Origin: Christiangramia forsetii KT0803 | GTDB lineage: Bacteria > Bacteroidota > Bacteroidia > Flavobacteriales > Flavobacteriaceae | Assembly (NCBI RefSeq): GCF_000060345.1 | Contig: NC_008571.1 | Coordinates: forward strand, 2,604,001 to 2,668,000 | Direction of reading: 5' to 3' | DNA length: 64,000 nt | Part shown: one piece after another, positions 36,849 through 45,856 of the stretch | Position numbering within the stretch: position 1 is the stretch's first letter | Layout of the letters: every line of letters starts with the position of its first letter | Made by a program: the position numbers and the translations under genes | Notes under the pieces: generated by a model | Database searches by the model: none | What the model was told of the DNA's origin: nothing | What the model saw: the letters and a program-made list of their open reading frames with translations, nothing else

Positions 36849-39365
36849 ATGCGAATTTCTACGACTATCATTTTTCTATTTTCATTTTTATTTATTCAGG
36901 CTCAGGACCAGGAAATCACTTTAGATTATTATTTACCTGCAGATATTTCATACAATTCTGAAATTCCAACTCCGCAGGAAGTTATAGGCTTTATTCCCGG
37001 AGAATGGCATGTAAGCCACGATCGGCTTTTAATGTATATAAATAAGCTGGCTGAAGTTTCACCCAGAATTCAAATTGAAAATCGAGGATTTACTTACGAG
37101 GGAAGGCAATTGGCGTTGCTGGTGATTTCTTCGGAAGAAAATTTAGAGAATATTGAAAATATTAGAAAGGAACATGTTTCCCTGGTAGAAAACGATTCAG
37201 AATCTTTGAATACTGAAGCAATGCCGATCGTCATCAATCAGGGTTTTTCCATTCATGGAAATGAAGCCAGCGGATCAAATTCAGCATTATTATATGCGTA
37301 TTATTTAGCCGCAGCAGAAGGAGATGAAATTGAAAAAGTATTGGATAACACGGTTATTTTGCTTGATCCGGCATTTAATCCAGATGGTTTACAAAGATTC
37401 GCCTATTGGGCAAATACCAATAAGAGTGAAAATATAAATCCAGATCCTCAGGATCGTGAATACAGCGAAGTATGGCCGGGAGGAAGAACCAATCACTACT
37501 GGTTTGATATGAACCGTGACTGGTTGCCGGTACAATTACCGGAATCTCAGGCAAGAATTGCCACATTTCATAAATGGTATCCTAATATCCTAACAGATCA
37601 TCATGAAATGGGTTCTAATTCCACGTTTTTCTTTCAACCGGGAATTCCATCAAGAACACATCCGTTAACGCCAAAAATGAACCAGGACTTAACCAGGGAA
37701 ATTGGAACTTACCATGCCGAAGCACTGGACGAAATTGGTTCTTTATATTACACCGAAGAAAATTATGACGATTTCTATTACGGAAAAGGCTCCACATTTC
37801 CCGATATTAACGGAAGTGTAGGAATCTTATTTGAACAGGGAAGTTCCAGAGGACATGCTCAGGAAACCGAGAATGGTATTCTTACTTTTCCGTTCACCAT
37901 CAGAAATCAGTTTACTGCGGCGCTTTCAACATTAGAGGCTTCTCAACATATGAGAGAAGATCTTCTGAATTATCAACGAAACTTTTTTAAGGAGTCTCGC
38001 GATTCTGCCGAATCCGGAGCCTATGCTTTTGGAAATTCACACGATCCTTTTAGTGCCTATAAACTTGCTGAAATATTAAAAAGACATAAAATTGAAGTTT
38101 ATGAACTTAAAGACAACTTCAGCCAGCAAGATGAAAATTTTGAAAAAGGTTCAGCCTATATCGTCCCGAAAAACCAGCGCCAGCACAGATTATTAAAAGC
38201 GATGTTCGAAAAAAGAACTGAGTTTAGGGACAGTCTCTTTTATGATATTTCTGCCTGGACTTTTCCGCTGGCATTTAACCTGGATTTCACAGAAGAAGCC
38301 GCTATGAAAAATGCCGGAAGTAAAGTTGAGGAGCTTTCTCCTATATCTCCGGAATTACCAGAAGAAAGTGATTATGCATACCTGCTAAACTGGAAAGATT
38401 ACATGGCTCCAAAGGCCTTGAATAAAATTTTAGAGAAAGATCTGCGGGCCAAAGTTGCCATGGAAGATTTTTGGCTGGAAGGAAAAAATTATGGTTATGG
38501 AACCATTATGATCCCTGTTCAGAATCAAAAACTTGGTAATGCAGATCTATATGAATTTCTAAAAAAAGTGTCTAAAGAAAGTAGCGTAAAGATTTCAGCT
38601 ATTCAAACAGGGATGACTAAAGGAATTAATCTGGGAAGCAATCAGTTTAGAGCTATAAAGCCGCAAAAAGTAGCCCTTATTGTTGGCGGATCTGTTACAT
38701 CATATGACGCTGGGGAAATCTGGCATTTATTTGATCAACGCTATGATATGAAAATTACAAAACTGGACGTTAGCGATCTTTCCAGAACCGACCTGAGCAG
38801 ATACACAGATATTATACTTCCCAGTTCATGGGGCAGCGGGATAGATAAGGAATTTGCACCTAAACTAAAAGAATGGACAAAAAGTGGTGGAACCATTATC
38901 GCTTATCGCAGTGCGGTTAACTGGATGAAAGAACATAAATTCATCGATTTCAAAACAAAAGAAAATAAAATGACCGCACAGGATATAAGTTTTGGAGAGC
39001 GCGGAGATTTTCGAGGAGCCCAGGTAATTGGAGGTGCTATTTTTGAAGTTAAGCTGGACAGGAGTCACCCCATAGCCTTTGGGTATAAAGACGATAAAAT
39101 AGCCATGTTTAGAAACACTACTATTTTTATGGAAGCAGATGAACAAAGCTACAAGAACCCTATTCAATATACTCAGAAACCTTTATTAAGCGGGTATATT
39201 AGTAAACCGAACCTGGATTCTATTGCGAGTACTGTACCCTTTAAACATGAAAATATGGGGCGCGGGGAAGTAATGCTATTTACAGATAATACCAATTTCC
39301 GGGCTTTCTGGTACGGAACCAACAAATTACTTATGAATGCTATTTTCTTTGGGGAAGAGATGTAA
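36849..39365 (+). CDS. Secreted M14-family zinc carboxypeptidase
   Basis: A signal peptide (to about residue 19) leads into an M14 catalytic domain: H136-G-N-E139 in GFSIHGNEASGSN supplies two zinc ligands, NPDG (177-180) is a substrate-binding loop, and DHHEMGSNSTF (250-260) the third ligand. The region from about residue 600 is a Rossmann-like class I amidotransferase-type domain (VALIVGGSVTSYDAGEIWHL), a fusion commonly seen in large Bacteroidota M14 peptidases. 838 residues. It would degrade peptides outside or in the periplasm. No partner genes. Confidence 0.9.
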   Translation: MRISTTIIFLFSFLFIQAQDQEITLDYYLPADISYNSEIPTPQEVIGFIPGEWHVSHDRLLMYINKLAEVSPRIQIENRGFTYEGRQLALLVISSEENLENIENIRKEHVSLVENDSESLNTEAMPIVINQGFSIHGNEASGSNSALLYAYYLAAAEGDEIEKVLDNTVILLDPAFNPDGLQRFAYWANTNKSENINPDPQDREYSEVWPGGRTNHYWFDMNRDWLPVQLPESQARIATFHKWYPNILTDHHEMGSNSTFFFQPGIPSRTHPLTPKMNQDLTREIGTYHAEALDEIGSLYYTEENYDDFYYGKGSTFPDINGSVGILFEQGSSRGHAQETENGILTFPFTIRNQFTAALSTLEASQHMREDLLNYQRNFFKESRDSAESGAYAFGNSHDPFSAYKLAEILKRHKIEVYELKDNFSQQDENFEKGSAYIVPKNQRQHRLLKAMFEKRTEFRDSLFYDISAWTFPLAFNLDFTEEAAMKNAGSKVEELSPISPELPEESDYAYLLNWKDYMAPKALNKILEKDLRAKVAMEDFWLEGKNYGYGTIMIPVQNQKLGNADLYEFLKKVSKESSVKISAIQTGMTKGINLGSNQFRAIKPQKVALIVGGSVTSYDAGEIWHLFDQRYDMKITKLDVSDLSRTDLSRYTDIILPSSWGSGIDKEFAPKLKEWTKSGGTIIAYRSAVNWMKEHKFIDFKTKENKMTAQDISFGERGDFRGAQVIGGAIFEVKLDRSHPIAFGYKDDKIAMFRNTTIFMEADEQSYKNPIQYTQKPLLSGYISKPNLDSIASTVPFKHENMGRGEVMLFTDNTNFRAFWYGTNKLLMNAIFFGEEM

Positions 39366-39416
39366 CAATACCCTTATAGTTTAGGGAAACTTTAATAGTC
39401 TTACTTTAAAATTAAA

Positions 39417-39424
39417 TAACTTTG
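39417..39424 (+). promoter_or_regulatory. Candidate -7 box upstream of trkH
   Basis: TAACTTTG fits TAnnTTTG exactly and lies 93 bases before the GTG of trkH, so the transcript would carry a leader with a hairpin. No good -33 element. Confidence 0.45.
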
Positions 39425-39441
39425 TAAAGAATAAGATCAAC

Positions 39442-39475
39442 AAAGTCCGGAAGCCTTCATTTTCGGACTTTTTAG
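39442..39475 (+). terminator. Terminator-like hairpin in the trkH leader
   Basis: AAAGTCCG (39442-39449) and CGGACTTT (39464-39471) with a 14-base loop, followed by TTTA-type T-rich sequence. It could end the M14 peptidase transcript, or act as an attenuator in the leader from the -7 box at 39417. Confidence 0.65.
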
Positions 39476-39497
39476 GTTCAGAAAAACATTGCTCCAA

Positions 39498-39521
39498 ATG
39501 CTAAAAACTACCGGTAAGTGA
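39498..39521 (+). CDS. Seven-codon upstream ORF (MLKTTGK) overlapping the trkH start
   Basis: ATG at 39498 opens seven codons ending at TGA 39519-39521. The trkH GTG (39518-39520) overlaps this stop in the sequence GTGA, a typical termination-reinitiation arrangement. No other start serves trkH because a TAA directly precedes the GTG. Translation of the mini-ORF is not proven. Confidence 0.4.
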   Translation: MLKTTGK

Positions 39522-41308
39522 AATTTTCAGGATTTAGAAGCTGGCTTCAAAATGAAAGATTTCTCAGGTATTTAAACCGACTTTCCTTTTTATTAAGCCT
39601 TATAACGGTATTAATTGCCATCTACGATCTTGGTTACCGGCATGCTGAATATGAAGAAGAACAGCTAAGTCATTTCTATTTTGGTGCGCTTATTATTGGT
39701 GTCCTGGCGATCCTGCTTCGCTACTTTCTCTTCAAAGTACATTTTCGGCTGAAAGTTAGAATTTTTGACAGTGTGCTTGGCACCCTTTTCGCTTTATTGA
39801 TATTCATAAAAATTGATGGAGTCCTTGAAAATCTACCTTTCATGGAGTTTATGAATCAAATGGTATATGTCTATATCGCTGCATTAATTTATTTCGTTCG
39901 GGAATTTTCTACTGTAGAATTCAGTTTGAATAGTCAGTATCTCAATCCCGCCCAATTATTTATTTCCAGTTTTTTACTTATCATTTTAGCAGGAACCGCA
40001 TTACTCATGCTTCCAAAAGCTACTTATGAAGGAATTAGTCTTCTGGATGCGCTTTTCACCTCCACCAGCGCCGTATGCGTAACAGGTCTAATCGTAGTAG
40101 ATACCGGATCTTATTTTACACTTTTTGGCCAGACCATTATTTTAATGTTAATGCAGATTGGCGGACTGGGAATCATGACTTTCGCCAGTTATTTCAGCTA
40201 TTTTTTCAGAGGTCAAACCTCTTACCAGAGTCAGTTAATGTTGAAAGATGCTACAAATTCAGATAAGATAGGAGAAGTTTTTAGCGTGCTGAAAAAGATC
40301 CTTTTTATCACTTTTATCGTAGAATTGCTCGGTACAATTTTCATCTATTTCAGTCTTAATAATTCTGAAATCACCCATATAGGTCACCGCTTATTCTTTT
40401 CGATCTTTCATGCGGTAAGCGGCTTTTGTAATGCAGGATTTTCAACTCTGGAAAACAGTCTCTATGAACCCGATTTTAGATTTAATTACCCACTCCATCT
40501 AATTATAGCATCCCTTTTTATCCTTGGCGGAATTGGCTTTCCAATTGTACTCAATATTTATAAGTACACTAAATACACTATGAAAAATCTGTATTCAAAA
40601 ATTAGAAATAAGGAAAAACTACCTTATTCCCCCTGGGTGATCAACCTCAACACCAGAATTGTAATTGTAACCACATTTATTTTGCTTAGCCTTGGAACCA
40701 TTGGCTTTTATGTTTCTGAATACAACAATACTTTAGCCGAACATAACTGGTTTGGTAAAATAGTGACAGCCTTCTTCGGAGCCGCCACCCCAAGAACAGC
40801 CGGCTTTAATAGTGTAGATACCAGTGCCCTGAATTTCAGCACTATCATGCTGATGTTTATTTTAATGTGGATTGGGGCATCTCCGGCGTCTACAGGAGGC
40901 GGAATTAAAACAAGTACCATCGCTGTAGCTACCCTCAATTTTTTCAGCCTTGCCAAGGGAAAAGATAGAATAGAGGTTTATAGGAGAGAAATTTCTCAGG
41001 CTTCCATACGAAGGGCCTTCGCTATTATTTCATTATCCTTAATGATTATAGGAATTTCTATATTCTTGATAGCAAGCTTTGATCAGGATAAAACACTTTT
41101 AAGTATTGTTTTTGAGTCATTCTCCGCCTATAGTACGGTAGGACTTTCAACCGGGATCACTTCAGATCTTTCCGCAAACTCCAAAGTCGTGATTATCTTT
41201 ACCATGTTTATAGGCCGTGTAAGTATGCTTACACTTTTAATCGCTATACTAAGGCGTGTGAAGCATTTAAATTATCGCTATCCAAGCGATGAAATTTTAA
41301 TCAACTAA
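39518..41308 (+). CDS. trkH: TrkH/KtrB-type potassium channel subunit
   Basis: The 596-residue membrane protein has a roughly 130-residue N-terminal extension with four helices, then the four M1-P-M2 repeats. The four filter loops are visible: TSAVCVTGLIVVDTG, VSGFCNAGFSTLEN, AATPRTAGFNSVDT and SAYSTVGLSTGIT. It conducts K+ (with Na+ or H+) when coupled to a TrkA/KtrA ring, encoded 10 bases downstream. A TAA codon stands directly before GTG 39518 and the next Met is past residue 100, so GTG is the start. Confidence 0.95.
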   Translation: MKFSGFRSWLQNERFLRYLNRLSFLLSLITVLIAIYDLGYRHAEYEEEQLSHFYFGALIIGVLAILLRYFLFKVHFRLKVRIFDSVLGTLFALLIFIKIDGVLENLPFMEFMNQMVYVYIAALIYFVREFSTVEFSLNSQYLNPAQLFISSFLLIILAGTALLMLPKATYEGISLLDALFTSTSAVCVTGLIVVDTGSYFTLFGQTIILMLMQIGGLGIMTFASYFSYFFRGQTSYQSQLMLKDATNSDKIGEVFSVLKKILFITFIVELLGTIFIYFSLNNSEITHIGHRLFFSIFHAVSGFCNAGFSTLENSLYEPDFRFNYPLHLIIASLFILGGIGFPIVLNIYKYTKYTMKNLYSKIRNKEKLPYSPWVINLNTRIVIVTTFILLSLGTIGFYVSEYNNTLAEHNWFGKIVTAFFGAATPRTAGFNSVDTSALNFSTIMLMFILMWIGASPASTGGGIKTSTIAVATLNFFSLAKGKDRIEVYRREISQASIRRAFAIISLSLMIIGISIFLIASFDQDKTLLSIVFESFSAYSTVGLSTGITSDLSANSKVVIIFTMFIGRVSMLTLLIAILRRVKHLNYRYPSDEILIN

Positions 41309-41318
41309 AGAAAATAGT

Positions 41319-42026
41319 ATGAAGTATATAGTAGTTGGACTGGGCGTTTTTGGATCATCTATAGCAGAAAAGCTGGCCGAAATGGGAAATGAAGTGATTG
41401 GTGTTGATATTAGCATGAGCAAAGTGGAAGGAATTAAAGAAAAGATTACCCACGCCATAAGCCTGGACGCAACCGATATGGAAGCTATTAAAAATCTACC
41501 ACTGAACGATACCGATATTGTAATTATTGGAATTGGAGAAGATAAAGGAGCAAATATCATGGCCGCCGCGCTTATGAAACAAATGAAAGTAAAAAGGCTT
41601 ATAAGCCGGGCTGTGGATCCACTTCAGCGCATGGTCCTGGAAACTATGGGAGTTGATGAAATAATTCATCCCGAAAAGGAAACTGCAGACAGATGGGCGC
41701 AAAAACTTAATCTTGAAGGTGTGGTAGACAGCTTTGAACTAGACAGTGATTATAGTATTGTTGAAACAAGAATTCCGAAAGAGTATCACGAAAAGACCAT
41801 TAAAGAGCTAAATATCAAAGAAGAATTTGATATTATAGTGCTTACTACCATGAATGTTTCCAATTCAAAAAATGAACTTGGCGCAGATACTGAAAAAAAA
41901 TCGGTTCAGGGAATTGCCAGAGCCAATACCGTGCTCTATAAAGATGAAATTATGGTTCTATATGGTCACAATAAGGATATAAAAAATCTTTTAGAGGAAC
42001 ATAAAAAGTTTAAAGAAGGGATATAA
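41319..42026 (+). CDS. trkA: TrkA/KtrA-type potassium channel regulator
   Basis: The 235-residue cytoplasmic protein has an RCK_N domain with the nucleotide motif KYIVVGLGVFGSSIAEKL and acidic VIGVDIS (residues 1-125), and an RCK_C domain (about 140-225). It forms an octameric ring gating TrkH in response to ATP/ADP or NAD(H). It follows trkH directly; both are surely one transcript. Confidence 0.96.
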   Translation: MKYIVVGLGVFGSSIAEKLAEMGNEVIGVDISMSKVEGIKEKITHAISLDATDMEAIKNLPLNDTDIVIIGIGEDKGANIMAAALMKQMKVKRLISRAVDPLQRMVLETMGVDEIIHPEKETADRWAQKLNLEGVVDSFELDSDYSIVETRIPKEYHEKTIKELNIKEEFDIIVLTTMNVSNSKNELGADTEKKSVQGIARANTVLYKDEIMVLYGHNKDIKNLLEEHKKFKEGI

Positions 42027-42027
42027 T

Positions 42028-42117
42028 CTAGTGTTCAGTTAATTGAAAACCTACATTAGGTCCGAAGCACTTTTTAACCATGCCTCCGTTCAATAATAAT
42101 CCAATGGCTGCGGCCAT
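42028..42117 (-). other. Possible small ORF or gene remnant between trkA and the tRNA-binding gene
   Basis: On the minus strand an ATG at 42117 opens 29 codons (MAAAIGLLLNGGMVKKCFGP then NVGFQLTEH), ending in TAG two bases from trkA. The composition looks protein-like, and the frame continues eight codons upstream to a TAA. I do not recognise it; it may be the tail of a lost gene or chance. Confidence 0.25.
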
Positions 42118-42190
42118 ACAATAATTTTTTGCCTCAACCTGTTACAAAACCGGAGATTGCATTATATGTTATTTCAACTTTAATTTAACA

Positions 42191-42529
42191 CTAGGCTATT
42201 TTTGATCCGTTAGGCATTTTTTGATCTGGAGATAGTAAAACAACATCTTTATTATCCCCCAAGACCCCAAGAACAAGACATTCACTTTTAAAACCAGCAA
42301 TCCTCTTTACGGGAAAATTAACCACGGCAATAACCTGCCTTCCGGGAAGTTCTTCTTTCGTATAACGCCGGGTAATTTGAGCTGAAGATCTTTTTTCGCC
42401 AATTTCCTCCCCAAAATCTATAGTCAGTTTATACGCCGGATCCCTGGCTTCTGGAAAATCTTCTACTGAAGTAATCGAACCTACCCGCATTTCTACCTTT
42501 TCAAAATCATTCCAATTAATTTCTTCCAT
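42191..42529 (-). CDS. CsaA-like tRNA-binding domain protein
   Basis: The 112-residue protein is a single tRNA-binding OB-fold domain like CsaA: FEKVEMRVGSITSVEDFPEA and PAYKLTIDFGEEIGEKRSSA at the start, then QITRRYTKEELPGRQVIAVV and a final NGSKIA. CsaA is a dimeric chaperone-like protein proposed to assist export. It binds tRNA-like structures in vitro. The last conserved motif SPDQKMPNGSKI is present. Single gene. Confidence 0.93.
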   Translation of the reverse strand: MEEINWNDFEKVEMRVGSITSVEDFPEARDPAYKLTIDFGEEIGEKRSSAQITRRYTKEELPGRQVIAVVNFPVKRIAGFKSECLVLGVLGDNKDVVLLSPDQKMPNGSKIA

Positions 42530-42594
42530 CTTTAAATTTTAAGATCGTCAAATTAGAGAATATTCGGCATTAATAATTAATTTTAAGAAAAAAG

Positions 42595-43152
42595 ATGTCA
42601 CGTACTGCTTCAAATATGCTTAAACTCGGGACAAAAGCTCCCAATTTCAAATTGATGGATACCATCACAGATCATCTTATTACTTTAGATGAAGTAAAAG
42701 GTGAGCGTGGAACTTTGATCATGTTTATTTGTAATCATTGCCCCTTTGTAAAACATGTGAACGAAGAAATTGTTCGTATTGCCAATGAATACCGGCAGTT
42801 GGGCTTTGGATTTGCCGGAATAATGAGTAACGATGTTAAAAATTATCCAGAGGACAATCCTGAAAAAATGAAAGAGCATGCAGCAAAACATCAATATTCC
42901 TTTCCTTACCTTTTTGACGGAACCCAGGAAATTGCAAAAGCATACGACGCTGCCTGCACTCCCGATTTCTTCCTTTTTGATGATCAACTACAACTAATCT
43001 ATCGAGGACAATTGGATGATAGTAGACCTGGAAATGGAATTCATCCAAATGGCCGGGATCTTAGAGAAGCCATGGATGCTATTTTAAACAATAGAAAAGT
43101 TACTGAAGAACAAAAACCCAGTATAGGCTGCAACATAAAATGGAAAGATTAA
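42595..43152 (+). CDS. Thioredoxin-fold redoxin with CxxC
   Basis: The 185-residue protein has an AhpC/TSA-type thioredoxin fold: LGTKAPNFKLMDTITDHLIT, then MFICNHCPFVKHVNEE with a CNHC redox pair (about residues 45-48), and a later CTPDFFLFD where the cis-Pro segment is. No signal peptide, so it is cytoplasmic. The pattern matches a family of thioredoxin-like proteins common in Bacteroidota; the substrate is unknown. A peroxiredoxin follows 91 bases later with its own upstream region. Confidence 0.88.
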   Translation: MSRTASNMLKLGTKAPNFKLMDTITDHLITLDEVKGERGTLIMFICNHCPFVKHVNEEIVRIANEYRQLGFGFAGIMSNDVKNYPEDNPEKMKEHAAKHQYSFPYLFDGTQEIAKAYDAACTPDFFLFDDQLQLIYRGQLDDSRPGNGIHPNGRDLREAMDAILNNRKVTEEQKPSIGCNIKWKD

Positions 43153-43249
43153 TTTAACTTCATCTTTAAATTTTCGGATATTATTTTCTCTACTTTTATA
43201 TTCCTATAGAGTTAATAGGTTATTTATTATTAATTAAAAAGTATTGATT

Positions 43250-43894
43250 ATGAGCGAGTTAAAATTAGGAGATAAAGCCCCAAACTTTGACGCTGAAACT
43301 TCAGACGGAAAAATCAATTTTCACGACTACCTGGGAGATAGCTGGGGAATTTTATTTTCACACCCGGCAGATTACACCCCGGTTTGTACAACCGAATTAG
43401 GCACAGTGGCGAATTATAAAGCCAAGTTTAAAGAACGTGATGTTAAAGTGATAGCGCTTAGTGTTGATGGTTTAAAATCCCATGAAGGCTGGATAAAGGA
43501 CATCAATGAAACTCAAAACACCACGGTAAATTTTCCAATTATCGCAGATGAGGATAGAAAAGTTTCAGATTTATATGGAATGATCCATCCTAAGGCAGAC
43601 GATACGCTTACGGTGAGATCTGTATTTGTGATCGCCCCAGACAAAAGCATTAAAATGACACTTACCTATCCTGCAAGTACAGGAAGGAATTTTGACGAAT
43701 TGTTACGTGTAATAGACTCCCTGCAATTAACGGCTTACAATAAAGTAGCCACTCCGGCAAACTGGAAACAGGGAGAAGATGTGGTAATAAGCCCATCGGT
43801 TAGTAATGAAGAAGCAGACAAAATGTTCCCAAAGGGTTATAAAGTTGTAAAACCATATTTGAGAACCACTTCACAACCCGAATTAAAAAAATAA
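43250..43894 (+). CDS. Peroxiredoxin, 1-Cys (Prx6) type
   Basis: Starting at ATG 43250, the 214-residue enzyme reads MSELKLGDKAPNFDAETSDG, then SHPADYTPVCTTELGTVANY with the peroxidatic Cys in the PxxxTxxC motif and the catalytic Thr and later Arg (LTVRSVFVIAPDK). The long C-terminal arm with LQLTAYNKVATPANWKQGE is characteristic of the Prx6 subfamily, which reduces H2O2 and organic peroxides. The frame reads two codons further to a TTG, but the ATG is preferred. Confidence 0.95.
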   Translation: MSELKLGDKAPNFDAETSDGKINFHDYLGDSWGILFSHPADYTPVCTTELGTVANYKAKFKERDVKVIALSVDGLKSHEGWIKDINETQNTTVNFPIIADEDRKVSDLYGMIHPKADDTLTVRSVFVIAPDKSIKMTLTYPASTGRNFDELLRVIDSLQLTAYNKVATPANWKQGEDVVISPSVSNEEADKMFPKGYKVVKPYLRTTSQPELKK

Positions 43895-43927
43895 AAGAGG
43901 CTGGTGAACAGTGACTCTTAAATTTAG

Positions 43928-43985
43928 GTCACATTGAGCGCAGTCGTAAAGTCTTTGTTTATCTTTCGGCTGCGCTCAAGATGAC
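43928..43985. repeat. Dispersed palindromic repeat
   Basis: GTCACATTGAGCGCAGTCG at the left and CGGCTGCGCTCAAGATGAC at the right are imperfect inverted arms around a short AT-rich centre; same family as the (c)/(a)-type modules of the 22621-23258 array. Confidence 0.8.
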
Positions 43986-44013
43986 AAAACCTAGTAAATA
44001 ACAGGGCTGACTA

Positions 44014-44559
44014 TTATTGCCAGCCTTTATTTTTTAAAAGATTATTTAAATGAGCAAAATGGTGTCGCGTATGCCATGAATAATGCCCTAGAATTTCCTT
44101 AAGTTTAAATCTGGATCCCGATTGCGGATGAACAAAGGTCTTTTCAAAATCTGAAGCTCCCATATTTTCCAGTAATATCACCCATTTAGCATGTAAGGCA
44201 CTTATAAAATCCAGAGAAATCTCTACCGGTGCAAATTTAGAATCATACAAGTCTGCAAAAGCTTTTTCATCATATGCCTTAATGGTGGGCTCATCTTCTG
44301 TCAAAGCCCACTTAAATCGAAGTAAAGCACTCATATGACTATCTGCAATATGATGTACTAATTGTTTTAGGGTCCAGCCTTCTGGCCGGTATGGGGTATC
44401 TAATTGTTCTTTTGAAAGTGGCCTTACCGCTTTATTCAGTTTTTCGGGTAACTCACTAATATCGGTGATCCATTTCTTAATATCTTCCGAAGAAATTTCT
44501 TGAGGAATTTCAAATTTCCCAATAGGATATCTTAGTGTTTCTAGTTCTTCTGTAGTCAT
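44014..44559 (-). CDS. YfiT/BstA-like DinB-fold bacillithiol transferase
   Basis: The 181-residue four-helix-bundle protein has the metal histidines in LKQLVHHIADSHMSALLRFK (His near residue 68) and in HYSWHTRHHFAHLNNLL (about residues 159-175). PIGKFEIPQEIS at the start is typical of YfiT. Such S-transferases conjugate bacillithiol to electrophiles, and many Bacteroidota make bacillithiol; activity here is inferred. The gene lies after a minus-strand terminator that ends the cyclophilin-FKBP gene. Confidence 0.9.
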   Translation of the reverse strand: MTTEELETLRYPIGKFEIPQEISSEDIKKWITDISELPEKLNKAVRPLSKEQLDTPYRPEGWTLKQLVHHIADSHMSALLRFKWALTEDEPTIKAYDEKAFADLYDSKFAPVEISLDFISALHAKWVILLENMGASDFEKTFVHPQSGSRFKLKEILGHYSWHTRHHFAHLNNLLKNKGWQ

Positions 44560-44565
44560 TCTTAA

Positions 44566-44596
44566 AAATAAAAAAACGCGCTGAACATGCAGCGCA
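44566..44596 (-). terminator. Rho-independent terminator of the cyclophilin-FKBP gene
   Basis: GCGCTG (44578-44583) and CAGCGC (44590-44595) with a six-base loop; on the minus strand it is followed by a T-run, directly before the bacillithiol-transferase start. Confidence 0.75.
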
Positions 44597-44649
44597 TTTT
44601 GTATATAATTTAAGGGAAGACTATTATTCTATTTCTCTGTTCTTAAAAT

Positions 44650-44718
44650 GTCAAACTGAGCCTGTCGAAGTTTCACTCCATTGATTCTTCAAGCAGATTT
44701 CGACAAGCTCAATCTGAC
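44650..44718. repeat. Dispersed palindromic repeat
   Basis: GTCAAACTGAGCCTGTCGAA at the left and TTTCGACAAGCTCAATCTGAC at the right pair as imperfect arms. Located between two minus-strand genes, upstream of the terminator. Confidence 0.8.
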
Positions 44719-44740
44719 AATTCTTTCCATTTAAGAAAAG

Positions 44741-45673
44741 TTACTTTACCTCCATTAATTCCACATCAAAAATAAGTACCGCATTTGGAGGTATCACTCC
44801 ACCTGCGCCTCTTTCTCCATAAGCAATATGAGAAGGAATTACCATCCTTGCCTTATCTCCAACCTGAAGAAGTTGAATACCTTCATCCCATCCCGGAATA
44901 ACATGCCCTACTCCTATTGGAAATTCGAGAGGTTTGTTTCTCTTATAAGAAGAGTCAAAAACAGTCCCATCAGCCAACTGCCCTTTATAATGCACAGAAA
45001 CGGTCTTTCCTTTCTCTGCTTTCGCACCATCCCCTTTTTGAATGATCTGGTAACGAAGTCCGCTATCTGTTTTTTGAAAACCAGTTGCTAATTTGTCTAC
45101 TTCAGCCTCTGCATTCTTTTTTTCCTCTTCTTCTCTTCCTGCTTTTTCAGCAGTAAAATTCTGAAAAGCTTCCGTAGCTTTAAAGTTTTCAGCAGCACTT
45201 CCTTCACGGATGATCTCTACTTTTTCAAGTTTATCCCCCTGCTGAATTTTATCAACTATGTCCTGACCTTCTACAACATTCCCAAAAACAGTATGTTTTC
45301 CATCTAACCATGGAGTTTCCACATGAGTAATAAAAAACTGGCTCCCGTTAGTTCCGGGACCTGCATTGGCCATAGAAAGTTTTCCTGGTGCATCATGCTT
45401 AAGTTCCGGATGAATCTCATCATCAAACTGATATCCTGGTCCACCGGCACCGGTTCCCTGAGGATCGCCTCCCTGTACCATAAAATCTGGAATTACACGG
45501 TGAAATTTCAATCCGTCATAATAAGCCTCTCCTTTAGCTTTTGGCTCATTTTCTATATTCCCTTCAGCAAGGCCTACAAAGTTTCCTACAGTTCCGGGTG
45601 TTTTTTCGTATTCCAGTTCTACCAGGATCTCTCCTTTAGAAGTATGGAATTTAGCATATAATCCTTCGTTCAT
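44741..45673 (-). CDS. Dual peptidylprolyl isomerase: cyclophilin fused to FKBP
   Basis: Residues 1-165 are a cyclophilin with [39 protein letters not shown] and FGNVVEG, keeping the catalytic Arg and Phe. A charged linker (about 165-195, Glu/Lys/Ala-rich) leads to an FKBP domain (about 200-310) with [37 protein letters not shown] and [20 protein letters not shown]. No signal peptide, so it acts in the cytoplasm. Cyclophilin-FKBP dual proteins are known from flavobacteria and a few other lineages. Both active sites look intact. Confidence 0.95.
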   Translation of the reverse strand: MNEGLYAKFHTSKGEILVELEYEKTPGTVGNFVGLAEGNIENEPKAKGEAYYDGLKFHRVIPDFMVQGGDPQGTGAGGPGYQFDDEIHPELKHDAPGKLSMANAGPGTNGSQFFITHVETPWLDGKHTVFGNVVEGQDIVDKIQQGDKLEKVEIIREGSAAENFKATEAFQNFTAEKAGREEEEKKNAEAEVDKLATGFQKTDSGLRYQIIQKGDGAKAEKGKTVSVHYKGQLADGTVFDSSYKRNKPLEFPIGVGHVIPGWDEGIQLLQVGDKARMVIPSHIAYGERGAGGVIPPNAVLIFDVELMEVK

Positions 45674-45721
45674 TTTTTTGATTTTTTGATTGTCCGTAAT
45701 ATATCATAATTTGATAAAATG

Positions 45722-45792
45722 CGTCATTCTGAACTTGTTTCAGAATCTTACAATACTATATATTGAGACCCTGAAATAAATTCAGGGTGACG
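45722..45792. repeat. Dispersed repeat, complete module b
   Basis: CGTCATTCTGAACTTG and, after about 30 bases, CTGAAATAAATTCAGGGTGACG. Located upstream of the cyclophilin-FKBP gene. Confidence 0.85.
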
Positions 45793-45856
45793 AAATAACT
45801 ACTATGAATAAAACTGATATACAACTGATTCTTATTTGGGCGCAAAGATACCCATA

